Assembly (NCBI RefSeq): GCF_900103455.1
Contig: NZ_FNHI01000003.1
Coordinates: 125,894-189,893 of the forward strand
Source: Streptomyces wuyuanensis
GTDB taxonomy: Bacteria; Actinomycetota; Actinomycetes; Streptomycetales; Streptomycetaceae
DNA length: 64,000 nucleotides
Direction of reading: 5' to 3'
In this document: in pieces, positions 8,394 to 16,547 of the stretch
Layout: each line of letters opens with the position of its first letter
Position numbering within the stretch: position 1 is the stretch's first letter
Program-made: the position numbers and the translations under genes
Notes under the pieces: model-generated
Seen by the model: only the letters and a program-made list of their open reading frames with translations
Databases searched by the model: none
Told to the model about the DNA's origin: nothing

Positions 8394-9572
8394 TCAGCGC
8401 CGCACGCGCGGCATGCCGAGTCCGATCCAGGAGATGATCTCGCGCTGGATCTCGTTGTTGCCGCCGCCGAAGGTGAAGATCACGGCGGACCGGTAGCCGC
8501 GCTCCAGCTCGCCGTGGAGGACTGCCCCGGCCGAGCCCTCTTTGAGCGGGCCCGCGGCCCCGACGACCTCCATCAGCCAGGCGTACGCGTCACGGCGGGC
8601 CTCGGATCCGTACACCTTCACGGCCGAGGCGTCCTGCGGGGTGAGCGTGCCGTTCTGGACCGCGCCGACCATCTGCCAGTTGAGCAGCTTCATCGCATCC
8701 AGCCGGGTGTGCGTGCGGGCCAGCCGCCCCCGTACCCAACCGAGGTCGATGACGCGCCGGCCGTCGGCCAGCTTGGTCTCCGCCGCCCAGCGCTGGACGT
8801 CGTGGAGGGCGCGGATGGCCATGGTGCCGTGGGCGGCGAGGGTGACGCGTTCGTGGTTGAGCTGGTTGGTGATCAGCCGCCAGCCCTTGTTCTCCTCGCC
8901 CACGCGGCGGGAGACGGGCACACGGACGTCCTCGTAGTAGCTGGCGGTGGTGTCGTGCGAGGCGAGGGTGTTGATGACGGTGCAGGAGTACCCCGGGTCG
9001 GAGGTCGGCACGAGCAGCATGGTGATGCCCTTGTGCGGCGGGGCGTCCGGGTCGGTGCGGACGGCGAGCCACACCCAGTCGGCCGTGTCGCCGTTGGTGG
9101 TCCAGATCTTCTGGCCGTTGACGACGTACGTGTCGCCCTCGCGTACGGCACGCGTCCTGAGCGCGGCGAGGTCGGTGCCGGCGGCCGGCTCGCTGTAGCC
9201 GATCGCGAAGTCGATCTCACCGGAGAGGATCCGGGGCAGGAAGTACGCCTTCTGCTCGTCGGTGCCGTACTGCATGATCGTCGGGCCGACGGTGTTCAGG
9301 GCCATGAGCGGGAGCGGCACACCCGCCTGCGCCGCCTCGTCGAAGAAGATGAACTGCTCCATCGGCGTCATCCCGCGCCCGCCGTACTCCTCCGGCCAGC
9401 CGACGCCGAGCCGGCCGTCGGCGCCGAGGCGGCGGATCGTCTCCCGGTAGAAGCGCTTCTGCGCGGCGGGGTCCCCGTAGCGGGCGTAGGCGTTGTCGGG
9501 GACGAGTCCGTCGAAGTAGTCACGCAGCTCGGCGCGCAGCCGCTGCTGTCCCGGCGTGTATTCCAGGTGCAC
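8394..9572 (-). CDS. Acyl-CoA dehydrogenase family protein
   Basis: A 392-aa FAD enzyme of the acyl-CoA dehydrogenase superfamily. Visible family segments: GVGWPEEYGGRG near residue 65, the FAD/substrate loop IGYSEPAAGTDLAALRTRA near 135, WTTNGDTADW near 165, and the C-terminal GGGNNEIQREIISWIGLGMPR. GTG at 9572 is chosen because GGAGGG sits 5 nt upstream. The sequence style matches the FadE-type enzymes of actinobacterial lipid and steroid degradation rather than the short-chain enzymes of the fatty-acid cycle; substrate unknown. A KstR-like palindrome lies about 50 bp upstream. It stands alone, with no adjacent ligase or thiolase. Confidence 0.9.
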   Translation of the reverse strand: MHLEYTPGQQRLRAELRDYFDGLVPDNAYARYGDPAAQKRFYRETIRRLGADGRLGVGWPEEYGGRGMTPMEQFIFFDEAAQAGVPLPLMALNTVGPTIMQYGTDEQKAYFLPRILSGEIDFAIGYSEPAAGTDLAALRTRAVREGDTYVVNGQKIWTTNGDTADWVWLAVRTDPDAPPHKGITMLLVPTSDPGYSCTVINTLASHDTTASYYEDVRVPVSRRVGEENKGWRLITNQLNHERVTLAAHGTMAIRALHDVQRWAAETKLADGRRVIDLGWVRGRLARTHTRLDAMKLLNWQMVGAVQNGTLTPQDASAVKVYGSEARRDAYAWLMEVVGAAGPLKEGSAGAVLHGELERGYRSAVIFTFGGGNNEIQREIISWIGLGMPRVRR

Positions 9573-10148
9573 GGGTCCCTCCAGGCGTCTCGTGCCGGCG
9601 TGCTCCCTGCGGCGGCACAGACTAGAACGCGTTGCAGGAATCCGGAAGACACGCGCGCGGGCCGGATGCACCGTGCACGCGCCGCGGACACCCGGCGGGC
9701 CGGTGTGACGGGTTCCGCCGCCGGAGGAGCCCCGAAGCCCGACCGCCCCGGCGCGGTGCGCTCCGGCCGGGTGCACCGGCGCGGTTCAGCCGGGCCGGCC
9801 GCCGGGCCGAACCGCCGTCAGCGAACCGTGCCGCCCGCGGCCGGCCGGTTGGTCCGAGTGGCCGCAGCACGCCTCCTCGGCCGTCACCTCCCCGGGCGCC
9901 CCGCCCGGATCCTCACACAGGGTGACGACTCATGGCGTACGGCGACGAACAGGCCATGCGGGGAGCGCCGGGCGGGGCTCGTTCTCGCCCCTCGTCCACC
10001 CCCCGGCCCATTACCGACAGCACGCCCCATCCGCCCCGCTTTCCGGCGAGTGGCTGAAACTGCATCAAAAACCTCTCGTGGCAAGGTGTTTCCGCAGAAG
10101 CCGCTGGTCATCCTCTAGGGAACGGTCCGCATCCCCTGGGAGGCTCGC
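9573..10148. other. Divergent promoter region (ACAD / beta-propeller)
   Basis: 576 bp without a convincing gene; the open frames across it have poor composition and no ribosome sites. It holds the KstR-like site at 9623 next to the dehydrogenase and an AT-richer island at about 10045-10090 ahead of the beta-propeller gene. Confidence 0.5.
9623..9636. promoter_or_regulatory. KstR-like palindrome upstream of the acyl-CoA dehydrogenase
   Basis: The 14-mer TAGAACGCGTTGCA fits the TNNAACNNGTTNNA consensus known for KstR, the TetR-type repressor of cholesterol catabolism in mycobacteria. It lies 51-64 bp upstream of the start at 9572, a plausible repressor position. Other TetR repressors of acyl-CoA genes use similar sites, so the cognate regulator is open. 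Confidence 0.45.
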
Positions 10149-12236
10149 ATGGAACGCAGGCGGTTACTGCATGCCGGAGCCGGGCTCGTCGCGGCGTCCG
10201 TGGTGGGGCCCGTGCTCGCCCCGGCCGCGGCTCACGCCCGCACGGCCGACGGCACGGGTGCGCCGGGCGCCCCGGGCCCAGAGAGCAGAGCGGCTTCGGC
10301 CGGCACGGCCGGGCACTGTTCGGGTCCGGCGGTCTCGACGTACGGCATAGCGACGTACACGGCCGCGATCGTCGGCATGACCGTCCTGGGCGGTCACGCC
10401 TACGTGGTGGCGCGTGGCCAGAACCCACCGCTGCTGGGCGAGATCGACCTGGCGTCGCGGAAGCTCACGAGGACGGTGCGGCTCTCGCGCGGCGAGGGGG
10501 GCTGGGCGGCGACGGTCTCCGGCGGGCAGGTGTACGTGGGCACGTACCCGGTCCCGGACCTCTACCGCTTCGACCCGGCGACCGGGTCGGTCACCCAGCT
10601 CGGCACGATAGGGCCGTCGGGCGGATTCGTCTGGTGCCTGACGACGGCGCCGGACGGGACGGTGTACGCGGGCACCTATCCGCGCGGCGAGGTCTGGGAG
10701 TACTCGCCGGCGACCGGTGTGCTGCGCAACCTGGGCGTCGCGATGCCCGGCGAACAGTACGTGCGGGCGATCGCCGCCGACGACCGCCACGTCTACGCGG
10801 GCACGCTCCCGCTCGGCCACATCGTCGCGTACGACCGCGCCACCGGCGCGAAGAGGTCCATCACGCCGACGCCGTACGGTGGGGCCGCGTGCCTGCTCGC
10901 CCGGGGTGGACGGGTGATCGGCGGGTTCGGCAGGTCCGTCGTGGACCTGGCGCCCGACGGGAGCGACGCGCGGGTCATCCCGATACCGGCCGCGGAGCGT
11001 CTCGTCGACGCGATCACGTCCACCGCCGACGGCACGGTGTACTGCGTCGGACGGCCGACGGGCACGGTCTACCGCCGCGACGGCGACGCCCTCGTGCCGG
11101 TCGCCGCGCCCACACCGCTGGACGAGCACCGCGCCCTCTTCCCGCTCCCGGACGGGAGACTCCTGGGCGGTGCGGGCAGCGGCCGGCTGTGGTGGCTGGA
11201 CCTGAAGGGCGGCGGGTCGACCACGGTGGAACTGATCGACACGGCCATGGCCGGCCCGGATCCCGTGCAGTCCATGACCATGGGCACGCGCGGAGCGGTG
11301 CACGTCGGAGGGCACTTCTCCATCACGACCCACCGGCCGGCGCAGGGCACGAGCCGGCGGATCCCGGTGTCCGGCGAGCCGAAGCAGCTGCGCACGGCCG
11401 GCGACCGCGTGTACGCGGCGCTCTATCCGAGTACGGAGGTGCTGGAACTCGACCCGGACCGCGGCAGGATCCGGTCGCTCGGGTTCATCGACAACGACCA
11501 GCAGCGGCCGACGGACATGGTCTACGCGCGGGCGATCGACCAGTTCCTGATCGCGTCCGCCCCGCCGGCCGGCCGGCTCAAGGGCGCGCTGACGCTGGCG
11601 GACCGGGTGAGACGGCGGCTGACGGTGTACCACGACGTGATCACGGACCAGAGCGTGATGTCCCTGGCCCTGGACGACAGGCTGGGCAGCCGGATCGCGT
11701 ATCTCGCCGGTGACACCTGGGGTGGCGGGAGCGTGACCCCGGCCCGGCCGAGCGCGACGATCGTCGCCTTCGACCTGTGGCGCCGCAAGGTGCTGTGGGA
11801 GATCGCGCCCTTCGAGGGGTACGCGAGCCTGCAGCACATCGAGGTGCTGGACGGAGTGCTGTACGGGGTCTACAAACGGCTGGCGGGCACCTGGTTCGCC
11901 ATGGACCTGGAGACGCGTACGGTGCTGCGGTCGGGCAGGCTGCCGAGCTACGGGGAGCTGACCGTGCAGCGCGGAGAGGTGTTCGCCTCGGTGTTCGGCG
12001 GGCTGGTGTACCGGATCGGGCCCGACGTCGACGAGGCCCAGCCGGTTCTCTCCGGTCTCGGCGACGGCTGGTACAACCCGCCGCAGCTGGCCTGGGAGCG
12101 CTGGTCGTGGCACGCCTGGGGAGTCTCCGGGCGGGAGCTGGCGCGGCTCCGGCTCGACCCGGACTGCGTCTCCATGAACCGGGCGGGGATCAAGCCGCCG
12201 GACGAAGCGATCCTGGAGTCGCTGCTGGCCAACTGA
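10149..12236 (+). CDS. Secreted beta-propeller (PQQ/YVTN-like) protein
   Basis: A 695-aa exported protein. The N-terminus has consecutive arginines followed by a hydrophobic stretch and an Ala-rich cleavage region (MERRRLLHAGAG...AAAHA), consistent with a Tat or Sec signal. From about residue 55 to the end, repeated units such as VYAGTYPRGEVWEYSPATG and VYAGTLPLGHIVAYDRATG give the blade pattern of PQQ-like/YVTN beta-propellers. No polysaccharide-lyase or dehydrogenase active-site motif is recognised, so it is probably a binding or scaffold propeller. GGGAGG precedes the ATG. It stands alone on its strand between the stress genes. Confidence 0.75.
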   Translation: MERRRLLHAGAGLVAASVVGPVLAPAAAHARTADGTGAPGAPGPESRAASAGTAGHCSGPAVSTYGIATYTAAIVGMTVLGGHAYVVARGQNPPLLGEIDLASRKLTRTVRLSRGEGGWAATVSGGQVYVGTYPVPDLYRFDPATGSVTQLGTIGPSGGFVWCLTTAPDGTVYAGTYPRGEVWEYSPATGVLRNLGVAMPGEQYVRAIAADDRHVYAGTLPLGHIVAYDRATGAKRSITPTPYGGAACLLARGGRVIGGFGRSVVDLAPDGSDARVIPIPAAERLVDAITSTADGTVYCVGRPTGTVYRRDGDALVPVAAPTPLDEHRALFPLPDGRLLGGAGSGRLWWLDLKGGGSTTVELIDTAMAGPDPVQSMTMGTRGAVHVGGHFSITTHRPAQGTSRRIPVSGEPKQLRTAGDRVYAALYPSTEVLELDPDRGRIRSLGFIDNDQQRPTDMVYARAIDQFLIASAPPAGRLKGALTLADRVRRRLTVYHDVITDQSVMSLALDDRLGSRIAYLAGDTWGGGSVTPARPSATIVAFDLWRRKVLWEIAPFEGYASLQHIEVLDGVLYGVYKRLAGTWFAMDLETRTVLRSGRLPSYGELTVQRGEVFASVFGGLVYRIGPDVDEAQPVLSGLGDGWYNPPQLAWERWSWHAWGVSGRELARLRLDPDCVSMNRAGIKPPDEAILESLLAN

Positions 12237-12424
12237 GACGGACACGGCCGGACGTGCCGAGTGCACGAGCCGACGGCGCCCGCGGGCGCCGGGCAGGCAG
12301 GGAGACCAGCGGCGCCGCCTCCGGGATAGGCGTCGCTCCGGCGGCCCCGCGCGCAGTGGCGCGGGGCAGCCGCCCCGTGCCGGTGGGTCCCCGCCCCGGC
12401 CCGGGCGGGGTGGTCCCGTCAATG

Positions 12425-12438
12425 GGGCCGTTCGGCCC
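12425..12438. promoter_or_regulatory. Palindrome GGGCCG-NN-CGGCCC, candidate stress-regulon operator (copy 3)
   Basis: A perfect 6-2-6 inverted repeat with spacer TT, 56 bp upstream of the ATG at 12494. Arms identical to the sites at 253 and 1534. It is the copy closest to the DevRS-like two-component genes. Confidence 0.6.
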
Positions 12439-12493
12439 ATGCGCGCCGACGGCCGGCGGGCCAGCGTGGTGGAAGCACGACAGGAGCCACGCC

Positions 12494-13009
12494 ATGGACC
12501 TCCGTACACGTATCGCGCTCATCGGGCTGGGAAGCGACTCCCGGCGTGACGACGGTGTGGGCCGGGCCGTCGTGGAAGCACTCCGCGCCCGCGCCTTCGA
12601 GCGGCGCCTCCCCCCGGAGGTCGGCCTCGAGACCTGCAACGGGGAGCCCGCGCGGCTGGTGGGTCTGTGGCACGACGCGGACCTGGCGGTGGTCGTGACG
12701 TGTGCGCACGCGTATCCCTGCGAGCCCGGCAGGGTCGTCCGCCGGGAGTTCGACGCGGAAGATTTCGCCCTGCCCATGCGCGGAGAGCCGCACAGCCGTG
12801 TGCTGAGCGAGGCCGTGGAGCTCTCCCGGCTGCTCGGGCGGCTGCCGCACCGGCTGGTGGTGTACGCGGTGCAGGGAGCCGATTCGTCGCTCGGCACCGG
12901 GCTGTCGCCGACGCTCGCGGCCATGGTGGACCGCCTCGCCGACTGTGTGGAGCAGGAACTCGTCCGCGAGTGGACACCGGTGGCGGCCGTTCGGCCGTGC
13001 CACTCGTGA
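12494..13009 (+). CDS. Hydrogenase-maturation-protease-like protein (HyaD/HybD family)
   Basis: A 171-aa protein of the family that clips the C-terminus of [NiFe]-hydrogenase large subunits. Family features: IALIGLGSDSRRDDGVGRAV at residues 7-26, NGEPARLVGLWHDADLAVVV at about 47-66, and PHSRVLSEAVELSRLLGRLP followed by RLVVYAVQGAD. In functional members the ADLVVVVDA segment supplies a metal-binding Asp (Asp62 of E. coli HybD); here it reads ADLAVVVTCAH, so that Asp appears replaced by Thr. No hydrogenase structural genes lie in this window. AGGAG precedes the ATG. It may act on a distant hydrogenase or have lost protease activity. Confidence 0.8.
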   Translation: MDLRTRIALIGLGSDSRRDDGVGRAVVEALRARAFERRLPPEVGLETCNGEPARLVGLWHDADLAVVVTCAHAYPCEPGRVVRREFDAEDFALPMRGEPHSRVLSEAVELSRLLGRLPHRLVVYAVQGADSSLGTGLSPTLAAMVDRLADCVEQELVREWTPVAAVRPCHS

Positions 13010-13180
13010 GCCGGGCAACCGAGGAGCCGAGGGCCCGGCTGCCGGGACGGCGGGCCGGGGCGCCGGCGGACGAGACGGTGTACGCGGGGGAAGGGAGGCC
13101 GCCGGTGAACGGTCCGGCGCCGTTGCCGCGTTCCCGCGTGCCCGCGTGATCAGGTGGGACGACACACCTGGAGGGCTCAG

Positions 13181-13873
13181 ATGTCCGAGGCACCGGTCTT
13201 CTCCGAGGAGTCGCCCATCAGGGTGTTCCTCCTGGACGACCACGAGGTCGTCCGTCGCGGCCTGCACGACATGCTCGACGCCGAACCCGACATGGACGTG
13301 GTCGGCGAGGCGGCGAGCGCCGAGCAGGCCCTGGCCCGCGGGCCCGCGCTGCGCCCTCATGTCGCGGTCCTGGACGTCCGGCTGCCCGACGGCGACGGCG
13401 TCACCGTGTGCCGCGAACTGCGCTCCCGCATGCCGGGGCTCGCGTGTCTGATGCTGACGTCTTTCGACGACGAGGACGCGCTGCTCGACGCGATCATGGC
13501 GGGCGCCGCGGGTTATGTGCTCAAGCAGATCAAGGGGTCCGACCTGATCTCCGCCGTGCGGACGGTGGCCACGGGGAAGTCGATGCTCGACCCCTCCACG
13601 ACGGCGCGGCTGATGCACTCGCTGCGGGCGCCGGAGACCGCGCAGCCTGCCGAGGACGAACGCCTCGGGGCGCTGTCGGAGCGGGAACGCGACGTGCTCG
13701 ACCTGATCGGCGAGGGGCTGACGAACCGCCAGATCGGAAAGCGGCTCTACCTCTCGGAGAAGACCGTCAAGAACCACATCTCGCGGCTGCTGTCGAAGCT
13801 CGGCGTGGAGCGCCGCGTCCAGGCCGCCGTCATCGCGGCACAGGCCCACGAACACGACGAACCCCGTACCTGA
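13181..13873 (+). CDS. LuxR/NarL response regulator, DevR/OsdR-like
   Basis: A 230-aa two-component regulator. The receiver domain (residues 12-135) has acidic pocket DD at 19-20, phospho-acceptor Asp65 in VLDVRLPDG, the conserved Thr in LMLTSFDDE and Lys in GYVLKQIKG. The C-terminal LuxR-type HTH (about 165-225) reads [20 protein letters not shown], then [18 protein letters not shown]. The GYVLKQIKG and HISRLLSKL segments are typical of DevR/DosR proteins, which switch on the hypoxia regulon. The sensor kinase gene faces it tail to tail 51 bp away, and likely targets (USPs, Rv1733c-like, PPK2) fill the island. ATG at 13181 follows CTGGAGGG. Confidence 0.93.
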   Translation: MSEAPVFSEESPIRVFLLDDHEVVRRGLHDMLDAEPDMDVVGEAASAEQALARGPALRPHVAVLDVRLPDGDGVTVCRELRSRMPGLACLMLTSFDDEDALLDAIMAGAAGYVLKQIKGSDLISAVRTVATGKSMLDPSTTARLMHSLRAPETAQPAEDERLGALSERERDVLDLIGEGLTNRQIGKRLYLSEKTVKNHISRLLSKLGVERRVQAAVIAAQAHEHDEPRT

Positions 13874-13889
13874 GCTCGGGCCCGGCCGT

Positions 13890-13918
13890 CGGGCCGCGCC
13901 CCGGGGCGGCGCGGCCCG
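13890..13918. terminator. Bidirectional hairpin between response regulator and kinase
   Basis: An 11-bp perfect stem (cgggccgcgcc / ggcgcggcccg) with a 7-nt loop, in the 51-bp gap between the two convergent genes. It suits both transcripts. Confidence 0.75.
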
Positions 13919-13924
13919 TGTCCC

Positions 13925-15661
13925 TCAGCCGTTCTCGCGCAGGGGTACGGCCCACACCAGCCGGGTGCCACCGGCGATGCCGCGGGTCACGACGAGTTCA
14001 CCGGACAACTTCTCGGCGCGCTCGGCCATGTTGCGCAGTCCGCTGCGGCGGCCGTGCGGGGTGATGCCGACGCCGTCGTCCGTCACGGTGACGGACATCC
14101 GGTCCGCGCGCGCGGCGATGGTGACCTCGGCCCTGGACGCCCGGGCGTGGCGGGCGACGTTCGCCAGGGCCTCGGCGAGCACGGCGACGGCCTCGTCGGC
14201 GACCCGGCGCGGCACCTCGGTGTCGATGAGGCCCTCCATGCGCAGTGCGGGCGCGAAACCGAGGGCCGGGGTGGCTTCCTCAACGGCCCGTACGGCGCGC
14301 GCTCTGAGGCCCGGCAGCACACCGGCGGCCTCGTGCTCGCGCAGTCCGAAGATGGTCGAACGAATGATCTTGATCGTGGAGTCGAGGTCGTCGATGGCGC
14401 GCTCCAGCCGCTCCGCCGCCACCGGATGGTCCACGAAGCGCTGGGCGCTCTGGAGCGTCATCCCGGTCGCGAAGAGCCGCTGGATGGCGAGATCGTGCAG
14501 GTCCCTGGCGATCCGGTCGCGGTCGGCCAGCAGGCTCACCTGTTCGGCGTCCCGGCGGCGGTCGGCCAGTTCCATGGCGAGGGCCGCCTGGCCGGCGAAC
14601 CCGGACAGCGGGGCGGTCTCCGTCTCGCCGAACGCGGCGCGGCCCCTGCTTCGGGCCAGCATCAGCACGCCGCGCAGCCTCTTCGGGTCGCCCACCAGCA
14701 CCGCCATCGCCGCCCCGAAGTCCCGCCAGCGTTCCGGCCGGAACGTGACACGGAGGTCGCCGGGCGCGTCGGGCGTGGTGATCATGCCGTCCTCGCTGAG
14801 CAGGGCCGCCCTGGCGAGCGTGCCCTCGCCGCGCGGCAGCACCACGCCGAGGTGGCGCTCGGCGCCCTCGCCGTGCGCGAGGGCGCAGCGCAGGTTCCCG
14901 TCACGTTCGGTGAGGTAGACGAGCCCGAGGTCGGCGGAGGATATCCGGCGGGCCCGGTCGAGCATCATCTCCAGCACCTCGGACTCCGAGGCACCGGACA
15001 GCAGGGCGCTGGTGCATTCGGCGCTCGCGGAGAGCCACTGCTCACGGGAGCGGGTCTCCTCGAACAGCCGGGCGTTCTCGATGGCTATCCCGGCCGCGAC
15101 GGCGAGCGTCGACAGGACCGCTTCGTCCTCGTCGTCGAAGGCCGCCCCGCCGCGCTTCTCGGTCAGGTAGAGGTTGCCGAACACCTCGTCGCGCACCCTG
15201 ATGGGCACACCGAGGAACGAGTGCATCGGGGGGTGGTGCTCGGGGAAGCCGGAGGACGCCTCGTGGTCCGCGAGCTCGGCGAGCCGGAGTGGCGCGGGAT
15301 GCCGGATGAGCTCGCCGAGGAGGCCGTGTCCGGAGGGCAGGTCCCCGATCCGGCGACGCAGCCGGTCGCTGATGCCGACGGGCAGGAACTGCGACAGGCG
15401 CTTGTCGCCCCCGATCACGCCGAGGGCCCCGTACTCGGCGTCGACGAGGACGACGGCCGCCTCGACGATCTCGCGGAGCACCTGCGGCAGGTCCAGGCCC
15501 CGGCCCACCGAGAGGACGGCCTCCAGCAGGCCGTTGAGCCTGTCCCTGGTGCCGCGCACCTCGTCGATGCGCACCTGGAGTTCTTCGAGCAGATCGTCGA
15601 ACCTCAGCCGCGGGATCCGGCCCTCGCTCCGGCCCTCTTCGCTCCGGACGTCCCCGCCCAT
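13925..15661 (-). CDS. Two-GAF sensor histidine kinase, DevS/DosT-like
   Basis: A 578-aa soluble kinase. Order: GAF-A at about 50-200, GAF-B at 220-365, HisKA_3 dimerisation helix at 380-445 with phospho-acceptor His389 (RDRIARDLHDLAIQRLF), and HATPase at 475-575 (N box EALANVARHA, G box DDGVGI). In GAF-A the segment PPMHSFLGVPIRVRDEVFGN puts a histidine at residue 147, almost level with the proximal heme ligand His149 of M. tuberculosis DosS, so heme-based O2/NO/redox sensing is likely. No transmembrane helix is seen. The cognate regulator is the gene at 13181; the pair is a DevRS/OsdRK-type system. Confidence 0.92.
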   Translation of the reverse strand: MGGDVRSEEGRSEGRIPRLRFDDLLEELQVRIDEVRGTRDRLNGLLEAVLSVGRGLDLPQVLREIVEAAVVLVDAEYGALGVIGGDKRLSQFLPVGISDRLRRRIGDLPSGHGLLGELIRHPAPLRLAELADHEASSGFPEHHPPMHSFLGVPIRVRDEVFGNLYLTEKRGGAAFDDEDEAVLSTLAVAAGIAIENARLFEETRSREQWLSASAECTSALLSGASESEVLEMMLDRARRISSADLGLVYLTERDGNLRCALAHGEGAERHLGVVLPRGEGTLARAALLSEDGMITTPDAPGDLRVTFRPERWRDFGAAMAVLVGDPKRLRGVLMLARSRGRAAFGETETAPLSGFAGQAALAMELADRRRDAEQVSLLADRDRIARDLHDLAIQRLFATGMTLQSAQRFVDHPVAAERLERAIDDLDSTIKIIRSTIFGLREHEAAGVLPGLRARAVRAVEEATPALGFAPALRMEGLIDTEVPRRVADEAVAVLAEALANVARHARASRAEVTIAARADRMSVTVTDDGVGITPHGRRSGLRNMAERAEKLSGELVVTRGIAGGTRLVWAVPLRENG

Positions 15662-16013
15662 GACACCTCCGCCGGTGTCGAACGGTCATGGCGCGCTACG
15701 CGCAGTTCTCACGGTAGCCCGGCGGCGATGGAGGTGCGCGGCCGGCGGGAGGGTGTGCGGGCGGGAGCGCGGCACCGCCTGGCAACTGCCTGCCGGCCCA
15801 GCGCGCACGGAAGGCGGAAAGGGCCCATCCACTTCTCGTGGATCCTGATTGCGCGGTGAGCGTTCCGACCGCTTCTCCGCGTCCTCTGTAGGAGCCCTTT
15901 CCGTCACTTCCATGGAATCACCGCCCGACGGGTACCGCCAGGGCCCACAGGTCCCGGGTCCCCGCCGCCGGCGCGGTCCGACCGGCGGCGGTGCCGCCGA
16001 GAGCCCGGGGCCG
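15662..16013. other. Intergenic region: kinase promoter and DUF1876 terminator
   Basis: 352 bp without a convincing gene. It should hold the promoter of the reverse-strand kinase gene; the hairpin at 15962 ends the DUF1876 transcript before it. Confidence 0.5.
15962..15991 (-). terminator. Hairpin downstream of the DUF1876 gene
   Basis: A 10-bp perfect stem (ccgccgccgg / ccggcggcgg) with a 10-nt loop, 23 bp past the stop at 16014. Confidence 0.6.
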
Positions 16014-16304
16014 TCAGGCCGAAGGCCAGCCGTAGGGGGCCGGGACCGTGTTCCCGGGCCCGGCGCCCACCGCCTCCAGGTCCTGGTCCGCCACCCGCAT
16101 CAGCTGCCGGGCGAGGTCGCTCATGGCGCGGCTCGCCGCCAGTTCGTCGCCGATCTCGGGGATGTCCAGGTCCTGCGGATTGCACCGCGCGGTCCCGCGG
16201 CCGGTGAGCGTCGCCGTGCCGGTGTCCAGGTCCATCCTGGCCCTGGTCGTGCCGTCCTCCTCGGACAGGTACATGCGGACCTTCCATTCCAGCGTCCGTG
16301 CCAT
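16014..16304 (-). CDS. DUF1876 domain protein
   Basis: A 96-aa protein matching the DUF1876 family across most of its length: MARTLEWKVRMYLSEEDGTT, then ARMDLDTGTATLTGRGTAR, NPQDLDIPEIGDELAASRAM and a final helix SDLARQLMRVADQDLEA. These are small cytosolic proteins with a dsRNA-binding-like alpha/beta fold; mycobacterial and streptomycete members are found in DosR/OsdR-type regulons, but their biochemical role is not known. The ATG at 16304 has GAGGAGGT upstream. Divergent from the MFS exporter gene. Confidence 0.85.
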   Translation of the reverse strand: MARTLEWKVRMYLSEEDGTTRARMDLDTGTATLTGRGTARCNPQDLDIPEIGDELAASRAMSDLARQLMRVADQDLEAVGAGPGNTVPAPYGWPSA

Positions 16305-16547
16305 GGCGTACCTCCTCGCCCGCGTACGGGCCGCACCGCCGGCACCGGCACCTCCGCGCCGCGGTACCGCCCTGGCTCCAGGATCCCCCGTGCACGTGTG
16401 CCCGCGCGACCGTGCAGGAGGGGCGGACGGGGCGGCACCGGGGTGGACTTCGTGGCGGCCGACGGCACCTGGGTCGCCCGCCGTCACCGCGGCTGGGACG
16501 CTGAGACCGGACGCTCCATGTCGTCGATCACTGCCGGAGGTGTGGCC

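Noticed and set aside
6990-10118. 1042-aa forward open frame
   Set aside because: It crosses the SulP end, the DUF4344 gene and the antisense of the acyl-CoA dehydrogenase; it is an out-of-phase GC-rich shadow.
9922-10350. 142-aa forward frame upstream of the beta-propeller
   Set aside because: It overlaps the propeller signal-peptide region in another frame and has no ribosome site or recognisable domain.
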